Assembly (NCBI GenBank): GCA_015522385.1
Contig: WAMJ01000219.1
Location: forward strand, 1-5,128
Origin: Candidatus Heimdallarchaeota archaeon
GTDB lineage: Archaea; Asgardarchaeota; Heimdallarchaeia; Heimdallarchaeales; Kariarchaeaceae
DNA: 5,128 nucleotides
Direction: 5' to 3'
A model generated the notes under the pieces. The model was given only the letters and a program-made list of their open reading frames with translations. It was not told the origin of the DNA and made no database searches. Position numbers and translations under genes: made by a program. Shown here one piece after another: positions 1-5,016 of the stretch. How positions within the stretch are numbered: the first letter of the stretch is position 1; each line of letters starts with the position of its first letter.

Positions 1-281
1 ACTTCTGCTCTACAAAAGCGTTTCAATCCCTAGAAGGGTAGAGTCGCTTATGCGACTAAACCTCTTCTCTCAAAATTAACTTTAGAAGGTTCTGTTTCAA
101 TCCCTAGAAGGGTAGAGTCGCTTATGCGACCCCCCCATTCCCAACTTACCCCTTTCCAGAACCTCCCAGTTTCAATCCCTAGAAGGGTAGAGTCGCTTAT
201 GCGACGAAAGGTTAGGTGGATATTTGATTAGTCTTTTAGCTTGCGTTTCAATCCCTAGAAGGGTAGAGTCGCTTATGCGAC
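1..281 (-). CRISPR. CRISPR array, leader-proximal end, four repeats
   Basis: Four identical 37-nt repeats lie at 20-56, 94-130, 169-205 and 245-281. They are separated by unique spacers of 37, 38 and 39 nt (57-93, 131-168, 206-244), and a further spacer is cut by the window edge at 1-19. On the plus strand each repeat starts GTTTCAATCCCTAG and ends CTTATGCGAC. The leader lies to the right, and in the reverse complement the repeat ends in ATTGAAAC, the usual archaeal 8-nt crRNA handle, so the array is transcribed on the minus strand. In that sense the repeat can form two hairpins: GTCGC/GCGAC around an ATAA loop, then CCCT/AGGG around TCT, with the handle immediately after. The newest spacer should be 206-244. 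The absence of any repeat mutation fits the active, leader-proximal end. The CRISPR type cannot be assigned because no effector gene is present here. Confidence 0.98.
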
Positions 282-404
282 CGCAAGGTAATTTATGTAC
301 TCAACCCTCAGTGATAAGGATTTCGAAACGGTAAAATTCCCCGACCCCGAATCGAGATTCTCGTTGAAAATGCGAGTACAGACCCCAGCAATATATGTCA
401 ATTT
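282..404 (-). promoter_or_regulatory. CRISPR leader of the left array
   Basis: This AT-containing non-coding stretch lies directly upstream (minus strand) of the first repeat at 281. It is recognised as a leader because positions 292-403 recur, inverted, at 5017-5128 on the far side of the cas genes, with 305-384 identical over 80 bp. Internal elements include a TTTCGAAA palindrome (321-328), a tandem CCCCGA pair (339-350) and an 11-bp odd palindrome CGAGATTCTCG (353-363). The leader should carry the array transcript's 5' end and the sites that direct Cas1-Cas2 to the first repeat. The repeat-adjacent tail on the minus strand reads TTACCTTGCG. Confidence 0.9.
292..403. repeat. Inverted repeat, left arm (partner 5017-5128)
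   Basis: The arm pairs in opposite orientation with 5017-5128, with 80 identical bases (305-384 against 5115-5036). The arms are the two CRISPR leaders and enclose the whole cas cassette of about 4.6 kb. Such long near-identity implies recent duplication or ongoing gene conversion, and it gives a substrate for recombination that would flip the cassette. It is not interpreted as transposon ends. Confidence 0.95.
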
Positions 405-419
405 TTAACAGGTGATGAA

Positions 420-429
420 CTATTTAAAG
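420..429 (-). promoter_or_regulatory. TATA box of the left CRISPR leader
   Basis: On the minus strand this reads CTTTAAATAG, a good archaeal TATA element. The right-hand leader has CTTTATATAC at exactly the mirrored position, 4991-5000. The sequence between the TATA box and the conserved leader block has diverged between the two copies but kept its length (22 nt from the shared CTTTA to ATTGACAT), which supports a real promoter. Transcription should begin about 27 nt downstream, near 398, where conservation resumes. The element lies just beyond the cas1 stop codon, so the array has its own promoter although cas1 is transcribed in the same direction. Confidence 0.75.
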
Positions 430-445
430 ATCCTTGATTCAGTCG

Positions 446-1390
446 TCATCCTGTATTGTCTCTGATCTCACCAAGGATGTATTCAACGTAGGACACAACC
501 TCCGAGATCAGAGGGGAAGTTCCAAGAAAGAGCTTCTCGTGTAGCCGTTTGACGAGAGTAGATTTTGCTACATCACTCAGTTTCACCTCATCCCTCCTGT
601 GCTCGAAGTCGCCACTGTCAAGACCCCCATCTCGAATGATATCGAGGATACTCTGGTCGACTACTGTGGCACGGAAGGGCTCGATGATATCCAGTGACAG
701 GCTCTCACGTCCAGGTCTGAGCGTGTGGAGGAAGCCGACGTATGGATCCAGACCACTGGCTATGACCACGTCGTCGATCGTTCCCTTAAGGACTGCGTAC
801 CCGTAGTTTAGCAGGGCGTTGACATCATTCTCAGCGGGTCTTCGGCTTCTCTTGACGAACTCCCAGTTGTACGCTGCGCAGAACTCGTCGAACGCTGAGA
901 AGTAGAGCTGCGAGAAATCAGCCTCATCGGAGAACAGGAAGGTTCTCCATCTCTCGCCCTGTTCTAGCTCGGGGATGACCGATGTGAGTGCATGTACGTA
1001 GGTCTCAATCCGGGGCTGGTCAGTGCTCATCCACTTGGTGACAGAGAGTTTTGACGATAGGTTACGCCTTACCAGATCGAGCGAGAGCTGGTCACCCTTG
1101 GTCTCTGAGTTGAACGCGAGGTACTGGTCCCTGCGGATCGACATCTTCCGAACCTCCGAGCCCTTGGTCACCAGCTCGGATCTCGCACCTATTCCCCGGA
1201 GCAGGACGAATGAGGAATGTGCTTCAATCCCCTTCACCGCGAGCATCGAGAAGTCCGACTGGATTGGGGTCACGAGATCCTGACCACTTGGCACGTAGTA
1301 TGAATGCAGAACGGGAAAGGGTGAGAACACCTTGAGGTAGTTTCCTCTCCTGCCTATGGAAGCTCTTGATGACTTGATTATGTGAACCAT
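446..1390 (-). CDS. cas1: Cas1, CRISPR integrase (intact active site)
   Basis: Cas1 is the metal-dependent integrase that, with Cas2, inserts prespacers at the leader-repeat junction. The protein has an N-terminal beta-rich domain (about residues 1-85) and a helical catalytic domain ending in the Cas1 signature. Counted from the start chosen here, the motif PAENDVNALLNYGY lies at about 185-198 with catalytic Glu187, GLDPYVGFLHT at 213-223 with His222, and SLSLDIIEPFR at 230-240 with Asp234 and Glu237. Glu, His and the acidic pair are all present. The length of 314 aa is normal for the family. The open frame extends upstream to ATG 1402 and TTG 1408. I chose ATG 1390 because it gives a typical Cas1 N-terminus (MVHIIKSS) and lies about 23 nt from the centre of a TATA element at 1408-1419, fitting a leaderless message; GGTGGG also lies just upstream. 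The gene stands alone on the minus strand, diverging from the other cas genes and reading towards the left leader. Family assignment is secure; the exact start is less so. Confidence 0.96.
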   Translation of the reverse strand: MVHIIKSSRASIGRRGNYLKVFSPFPVLHSYYVPSGQDLVTPIQSDFSMLAVKGIEAHSSFVLLRGIGARSELVTKGSEVRKMSIRRDQYLAFNSETKGDQLSLDLVRRNLSSKLSVTKWMSTDQPRIETYVHALTSVIPELEQGERWRTFLFSDEADFSQLYFSAFDEFCAAYNWEFVKRSRRPAENDVNALLNYGYAVLKGTIDDVVIASGLDPYVGFLHTLRPGRESLSLDIIEPFRATVVDQSILDIIRDGGLDSGDFEHRRDEVKLSDVAKSTLVKRLHEKLFLGTSPLISEVVSYVEYILGEIRDNTG

Positions 1391-1407
1391 TTTCCCACCC
1401 ATCAACA

Positions 1408-1420
1408 AATTTATATTTCA
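1408..1420. promoter_or_regulatory. Divergent TATA region between cas1 and the DUF2797-like gene
   Basis: The 72-nt gap between the two divergent starts contains an AT-rich core that reads TTTATATT on the plus strand and AATATAAA on the minus strand. On the plus strand it predicts a start near 1440, giving a leader of about 22 nt with a ribosome binding site before ATG 1463. On the minus strand it predicts a start near 1386-1390, at the Cas1 ATG. One element could thus serve both directions, or overlapping elements could. The assignment rests on composition and spacing only. Confidence 0.5.
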
Positions 1421-1462
1421 TCATTCACATCATTACTTAAGTATTTTTGCGAGGGGGATGGG

Positions 1463-2299
1463 ATGATTTGTGTCGGACACCAGATCGTCAGATCTGAGAA
1501 GGAGATTTTCAATACATATGCGTACCCATATTACGCAAGGATAAATGCCATTACCAGAACTACAAAGTTCGTGGTATCCGAATCGGTCTATGTGGGGACA
1601 CCGCTTGAGCTGAAGCTCAAGAACCTTACCTGCCGAATCTGCGCAGAACCGTCTGAGACCGAGCTATGCCTAGATTGCGAGAACCTGACCCTTGATGACG
1701 ACCTGCCGGTCACGACCAGGCAGTCTTGCAACTACAGGGAGGAGGGTTCACTGTTGTTCAAGGTGGGGTGGTGCGATCCATGGGCACCGCCGTGCGGGTT
1801 CGTGAACAATGTTAAGCGATGCCATACGAACTACATTCTCTACATCGGTAGGTACAATAGTTTGCTTAAGGTGGGAATTACCGGGAGAGGAAGGATTGAC
1901 AGGTTGCAGGAGCAGGGGATGAATGAGGCGGTGATCTTCAAGGGTATCGAGGGGTTACCAACCGCCCTCCTGCTGGAGGAGTTCGTCTCAGACCTCCTCG
2001 GCGTTCCCATGCGGCTGACCACCGAGCAGAAAGTCTCCTCATTCAGCGACCACCGCAGTATCGATTTTGGTGAGATAGTCGAGGTCATGAAGGACCTGGA
2101 TGAGCTTAAGCACCTAGCCATGGACCACGTATTGGTGTATCCCGATCTCCTGCTGGACACATCTCCAGATCATCTCCAGATCTCATCTGGAACGACCGTG
2201 GAGGGCAATGTAGTCTGGATACAGGGGGATCTCATGATACTGGATACGTACGAGAGTCTTAGGCTCCGTGACCTCACTGGATGGGAGGTGGACATCTAG
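1463..2299 (+). CDS. DUF2797-like protein with zinc-ribbon cysteines and a GIY-YIG-like core
   Basis: This 278-aa protein resembles DUF2797 proteins, whose function is unknown. The recognisable core (about residues 120-190) reads CH, YILYIG (124-129), LLKVGIT (134-140), R144, R147, LQEQG (148-152) and an AxxLEE segment with Glu172/173. DUF2797 proteins carry the same order: KVG-T, an Arg-containing stretch, a QG motif and a downstream Glu. The arrangement recalls the GIY-YIG nuclease fold (two strands, then catalytic Arg and Glu), so nuclease activity is possible but inferred. Upstream, C57, C60, C69 and C72 form a CxxC-CxxC zinc-ribbon pattern, followed by C89, C104, C111 and C120. An upstream ATG at 1382 is unlikely because it would overlap cas1; ATG 1463 has GAGGGGG (1451-1457) five nt ahead. 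The gene opens the plus-strand operon, and its TAG overlaps the next gene's GTG by one base. To my knowledge it is not a core cas family. Confidence 0.75.
   Translation: MICVGHQIVRSEKEIFNTYAYPYYARINAITRTTKFVVSESVYVGTPLELKLKNLTCRICAEPSETELCLDCENLTLDDDLPVTTRQSCNYREEGSLLFKVGWCDPWAPPCGFVNNVKRCHTNYILYIGRYNSLLKVGITGRGRIDRLQEQGMNEAVIFKGIEGLPTALLLEEFVSDLLGVPMRLTTEQKVSSFSDHRSIDFGEIVEVMKDLDELKHLAMDHVLVYPDLLLDTSPDHLQISSGTTVEGNVVWIQGDLMILDTYESLRLRDLTGWEVDI
2284..2290 (+). promoter_or_regulatory. Ribosome binding site for the Cas1-like gene
   Basis: GGAGGTG is a near-perfect Shine-Dalgarno sequence inside the 3' end of the preceding gene, 8 nt before GTG 2299. It argues for GTG 2299 over the in-frame ATG at 2281, which lies upstream of the site. 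The sequence TAGTG makes the upstream stop and this start overlap by one base, so translation is probably coupled. Confidence 0.8.
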
Positions 2300-3693
2300 T
2301 GCCTACCGTATTCATCAGGGGGGACTACGACGTCACACTGAAACAGGGAACCGTGCTGGTCAAACCCCGTGTACGCAGGAAGATGATCAGGGACTCGGTC
2401 AGATCCATGAAGGAGAGGAGGAAGACACTGAGCCTCATGAGGGAAATCCAGCAGGTCGAACAGGGAGAAGAGCACAGAATGTCCGTGAAGTACATGGAGC
2501 ATCTTTTCGTGTCCACCCGCAGTAGGGTCACGGGACCCGCACTGGCATTCCTCTCGAAGGCCGGTGTACCAGTCACATTCATGGAAGACGGCGAGGTCTC
2601 TCACGAGATACTCCCATCGAGCTCGCACGGGTCTCCCGGTGCACGCATTCAGCAGGTCATGGATCCTCCTCCTCTGGCGAGACACAAGAACAGAGCATTC
2701 ACCAAGGCCATGTTCAGGCAACTGGGTTCCCTCATCGACCGAGCTGCACCCGAACTGAAGGACAGGATCATCGACCTCAGAGAACAACTCATCCAAGGAG
2801 AGGTGGAACCGCACGAGGTCAGGGGCATAGTGGGGAAGATCAGGGACAGCTGTGTCAAGCAGGTGGGCTGGGTGCACTCCAGTACTGTGATGGATAAGGT
2901 CGAGGGTAGAGTACAGTTGGACGAAGAGATGCAGGAGGGTGTCACTAGGTCATCGCAGGGTCACCGAGTGGACAGGGAGGCAACGGCAGGTGTGGAGCAA
3001 GGAACCTCGGAGATGGATGAATCCTTATCCAACAAGCCGATAAGGGAATGGTCCGCAAGGGAACAACCTATAAGAGAACAAACGACAAGAGAGCAACCCA
3101 TAATGGTTCAATCGACAGAGGATGAACCTAGAAAGGAACAACCTACAGGGGATTCTAGAACAGATCTGACAGCTCGGAGAGGTAAATCATTTGAAATCGA
3201 GGAACATCCCCCACAGGGAAAAGCTTCGCAGGAGAAAGCCCTACAGGGAGAAGCATTACCTAGAATACCCAGTTCCACAACCACTACTTCTGGGTACAAG
3301 GATATGGTGAGAGACATCATCATCCATCTGGTGGGTGATGATCCACCAAGGAGCAGATCCCAGGTATTCAGGGAAGCTGTGAACATACTCCTCTCGGTCA
3401 TTCGATATCAAATAATCCTCAGTGGCCTCCTCCCCCTCGCAGGTGGATACATCACGACGCTGACGGAGGACATCTACAACGAGTTGGCAATACCGATCGT
3501 CTACATCCCTCTCCTACGAGCAAAACATGCGAACGGGTACAGGAAGGAGTTGCTGAGAAGGATTGACGACGGGCAAATTGCACTTCGGCGGAGGATTCTC
3601 AAGGGAGCCATGAGCTATGCTAAGCACTGCAGGGAGACGAAGGAGCTGACCACCCCCGCGCTCGTCAAGATCCCACAGGAGTTGATGAGATGA
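2299..3693 (+). CDS. Degenerate Cas1-like protein with long repetitive linker
   Basis: This 464-aa protein is a diverged Cas1 paralogue with doubtful catalytic activity. The N-terminal part (about 1-200) opens VPTVFIRGDYDVTLKQG and continues with FVSTRSRVTGPALAFLSKAG (70-89), resembling the Cas1 N-domain 'is..al..l...gipv.f' stretch. A hydrophilic linker (about 204-330) follows, carrying 15-nt tandem repeats. The C-terminal part (about 331-464) has EAVNILLSV (359-367), SGLLPLAGGYITT (375-387) and EDIYNELAIP (390-399), which line up with the Cas1 motifs NALLNYGY, SGLDPYVGFLHT and LDIIEPFR. In that alignment the catalytic Glu becomes Arg358 (with Glu359 one residue off), the His becomes Ile385, and the final acidic residue becomes Asn394 (Glu395 next to it); only Asp391 is kept. 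About ten residues between the helices are missing. GTG is the start, set by GGAGGTG. It is cotranscribed between the DUF2797-like gene and cas2. It might partner the intact Cas1 as a structural subunit, which is inference. The alignment was done by eye. Confidence 0.7.
   Translation: MPTVFIRGDYDVTLKQGTVLVKPRVRRKMIRDSVRSMKERRKTLSLMREIQQVEQGEEHRMSVKYMEHLFVSTRSRVTGPALAFLSKAGVPVTFMEDGEVSHEILPSSSHGSPGARIQQVMDPPPLARHKNRAFTKAMFRQLGSLIDRAAPELKDRIIDLREQLIQGEVEPHEVRGIVGKIRDSCVKQVGWVHSSTVMDKVEGRVQLDEEMQEGVTRSSQGHRVDREATAGVEQGTSEMDESLSNKPIREWSAREQPIREQTTREQPIMVQSTEDEPRKEQPTGDSRTDLTARRGKSFEIEEHPPQGKASQEKALQGEALPRIPSSTTTTSGYKDMVRDIIIHLVGDDPPRSRSQVFREAVNILLSVIRYQIILSGLLPLAGGYITTLTEDIYNELAIPIVYIPLLRAKHANGYRKELLRRIDDGQIALRRRILKGAMSYAKHCRETKELTTPALVKIPQELMR
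3028..3147 (+). repeat. 15-nt tandem repeat in the Cas1-like linker (8 units)
   Basis: Eight in-frame 15-nt units encode SNKPI, REWSA, REQPI, REQTT, REQPI, MVQST, EDEPR and KEQPT. The clearest copies (3058-3102 and 3133-3147) approximate AGAGAACAACCTACA. The unit length is a multiple of three, so copy-number change would lengthen or shorten the linker without breaking the frame. The outer units are more degenerate. Confidence 0.85.
3214..3258 (+). repeat. Second 15-nt tandem repeat in the same linker (3 units)
   Basis: Three consecutive units encode QGKAS, QEKAL and QGEAL (DNA close to CAGGGAAAAGCTTCG). The unit length matches the upstream repeat but the sequence differs, so the linker seems to have grown by two separate slippage or duplication events. 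Confidence 0.75.
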
Positions 3694-3705
3694 AGGGTAT
3701 AATAA

Positions 3706-3714
3706 GGAGGAGGT
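3706..3714 (+). promoter_or_regulatory. Ribosome binding site that sets the cas2 TTG start
   Basis: GGAGGAGGT lies 7 nt before TTG 3722, in the 28-nt gap after the Cas1-like stop. It supports TTG as the start; translation from there gives LRYIVTYDIVEDD (initiator read as Met), the expected Cas2 first strand, with no ATG available earlier. Confidence 0.8.
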
Positions 3715-3721
3715 CTGGAAC

Positions 3722-4426
3722 TTGAGGTACATCGTGACCTACGACATTGTGGAAGACGACGTCCGGAACAAGGTGTCCAACTTCCTGATCTCCCAAGGCA
3801 TGGTGAGAATACAGTACAGCGTCTACATGGGCGAATTGGGCAGAGCCGAGCTGAGGGCGGTCCATACGATGCTCACCGAGCTGACGAAGGACTCGATCTC
3901 GAATGTGCAGTTCTTCTCCCAGTGCACTAAGTGCATAGACAGGCAGCGTAGCATAGAGGTCGTTGCCACCATCGATCATATGGGAGAGGACGCGGAGTTA
4001 AGAGATGAACTGACAGAAGGTGTGGAGGACAGGTCTGATATAGTCAGCGAGGGAGATATTCCGGAAATCCACAAGGAGGATCCAGAAGTAACAGAAACGA
4101 CGGAAGAGACGAGGGTGGAAGCAGATAGCGTAAGTGATAAGAGCCCAGATTCAGGAGGAAGGGAAGAAGGAGAAACGGACCATTCAGTTGCTGGAGATAC
4201 AGATCAGGAGGGGAGGGGAGATACAGACAATACAGTCCGTGCATCTGAAGAGGAAACTGAGGATAAGTCATGGACTGTTTTAACAATAGACGATCTCATG
4301 GAGTTCCTCATAAAGAACAACTTCGAACCGGTAATTACACCAATTCGGAAGGTCAGAAGGAGGAGGAGAGCACGCACCACAAGATCAGTGGTCCGAGATC
4401 TCAGCAGCGGAGCGGTGATCCTCTGA
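3722..4426 (+). CDS. cas2: Cas2 with long acidic C-terminal extension
   Basis: Cas2 dimers bridge two Cas1 dimers in the spacer-integration complex. Residues 1-85 are a complete Cas2 ferredoxin-like domain: first strand RYIVTYDI with Asp8, EDDVRNKVSNFL helix, GMVRIQYSVYMGEL (26-39), a second helix and NVQFFSQCTKC (61-71) near the end of the fold. Most Cas2 proteins stop near 90 residues, but this one reaches 234. The extension has a strongly acidic Ser/Thr-rich stretch (about 86-182), then a short possibly folded segment (SWTVLTIDDLMEFLIKNNFE, 183-202), and a basic tail containing RRRRRAR (212-218). It does not look like the DEDDh or Cas3 domains known from other Cas2 fusions. The start is TTG. 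The 3' end overlaps the cas4 open frame; the stop TGA lies at 4424-4426. The extension looks genuinely coding (long, open, compositionally coherent), and its role is unknown. Cas2 identity is secure. Confidence 0.93.
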   Translation: MRYIVTYDIVEDDVRNKVSNFLISQGMVRIQYSVYMGELGRAELRAVHTMLTELTKDSISNVQFFSQCTKCIDRQRSIEVVATIDHMGEDAELRDELTEGVEDRSDIVSEGDIPEIHKEDPEVTETTEETRVEADSVSDKSPDSGGREEGETDHSVAGDTDQEGRGDTDNTVRASEEETEDKSWTVLTIDDLMEFLIKNNFEPVITPIRKVRRRRRARTTRSVVRDLSSGAVIL

Positions 4427-4977
4427 CACTGATAACGGCAGAGCAGATCAGGCAATACTGTTACTGTCCTCGCAAGATCTACTGGAGAGACGTCGCGAAG
4501 GTCCAGAGACCACAGACATACCTGATGGAACATGGCCAGAAATACCACGAGAAGAAGGTATCTCGGAACTATCTCCACAGAGACGCGACCACCCACCGCG
4601 AATTCTTCATGAGCTCGGAGGAACTCGAACTCAAGGGACTGGCTGATGCGGTTTTGGAATACAATGACAATGTAGTGGTCGTGGAGTACAAGCACAATAT
4701 CCCAGAGCCCATGCCCAAGGGATACGTTCTCCAGCTTGCAGCAGTATGTCTGCTGGCGGAGAAACACTTCGGCAAACATGCCCTGAGGGGAGAGATCAGG
4801 ACACACAGCGGAAGGAAGAGAGTGGTAGAGATGGACAGGGACGTAAGAATGGAGGTTCTCAACGTCCGGACGTCTGTAGAGATGCTCCTTCTGAACGGTA
4901 ATTTTCCCGAGTCATGTGGAAACCTCAAAAAATGTGCTCCCTGTGAGTATAGCAATATCTGTGATGCAGATCTCTAA
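4270..4977 (+). CDS. cas4: Cas4, RecB-like nuclease with iron-sulphur cluster (start uncertain)
   Basis: Cas4 trims prespacers and helps select those with a correct PAM and orientation before Cas1-Cas2 integration. Numbered from ATG 4270, the Cas4 hallmarks are ITAEQIRQYCYCPRK (55-69) with cluster Cys66, the RecB motif residues His93 (EHGQKYH), Asp126 (GLAD), Glu139-Tyr-Lys141 (VVVVEYK) and Gln155 (YVLQL), and a C-terminal KCAPCEYSNIC with Cys222, Cys225 and Cys231 completing the four cluster cysteines. All key residues are present. ATG 4270 is the only ATG/GTG/TTG codon before the domain, but using it gives a 157-nt overlap with cas2 and about 53 leading residues that look like out-of-frame cas2. 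The conserved domain begins near 4429. CTG 4423 (overlapping the cas2 stop as CTGA) and CTG 4429 (8 nt after GGTGATC) are plausible non-canonical starts. The outer boundary is listed; the true protein may be about 182 aa. It is the last gene before the right-hand leader. Confidence 0.93.
   Translation: MDCFNNRRSHGVPHKEQLRTGNYTNSEGQKEEESTHHKISGPRSQQRSGDPLTLITAEQIRQYCYCPRKIYWRDVAKVQRPQTYLMEHGQKYHEKKVSRNYLHRDATTHREFFMSSEELELKGLADAVLEYNDNVVVVEYKHNIPEPMPKGYVLQLAAVCLLAEKHFGKHALRGEIRTHSGRKRVVEMDRDVRMEVLNVRTSVEMLLLNGNFPESCGNLKKCAPCEYSNICDADL
4414..4420 (+). promoter_or_regulatory. Possible ribosome binding site for a CTG-started cas4
   Basis: GGTGATC matches the anti-Shine-Dalgarno complement (AGGAGGTGATC) over 7 nt and sits just inside the end of cas2, 8 nt before CTG 4429 and 2 nt before CTG 4423. 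Starting at 4429 would give (M)ITAEQIRQY, a typical Cas4 N-terminus. CTG starts are rare, so this is suggestive only. Confidence 0.35.
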
Positions 4978-4990
4978 GACAAAGTTAGGG

Positions 4991-5000
4991 CTTTATATAC
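4991..5000 (+). promoter_or_regulatory. TATA box of the right CRISPR leader
   Basis: CTTTATATAC lies 13 nt after the cas4 stop and mirrors the left leader's TATA box at the same distance from the conserved leader block. The predicted start is about 27 nt downstream, near 5022. The second array is therefore expected to be transcribed on the plus strand, away from the cas genes, with possible read-through from cas4. Confidence 0.75.
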
Positions 5001-5016
5001 CACCCAATATTACAAA

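Noticed and set aside
405..445. Terminator between cas1 and the left leader
   Set aside because: No hairpin with a T-run or long oligo-T tract is visible on the minus strand.
1382..1462. ATG 1382 as the start of the DUF2797-like gene
   Set aside because: It would overlap the 5' end of cas1 and cross the divergent promoter region. ATG 1463 has a good ribosome binding site and fits the predicted transcription start.
2296..2877. Long minus-strand open frame of 193 codons opposite the Cas1-like gene
   Set aside because: It lies wholly opposite a coding region with recognisable motifs, lacks a ribosome binding site or promoter, and resembles no family I know.
3695..3705. TATA-like GTATAATA before cas2 as an internal promoter
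   Set aside because: Transcription from it would start inside the cas2 coding sequence. The 28-nt gap is better explained by the ribosome binding site.
4270..4426. Programmed -1 frameshift joining Cas2 to Cas4
   Set aside because: The frames are related by -1, but I see no slippery heptamer in the cas2 frame of the overlap. The nearest candidate, GTTTTAAC, is not in the right phase.
4204..4806. Minus-strand open frame of 200 codons opposite cas2 and cas4
   Set aside because: It mirrors the conserved Cas4 domain on the other strand, so it is a shadow frame.
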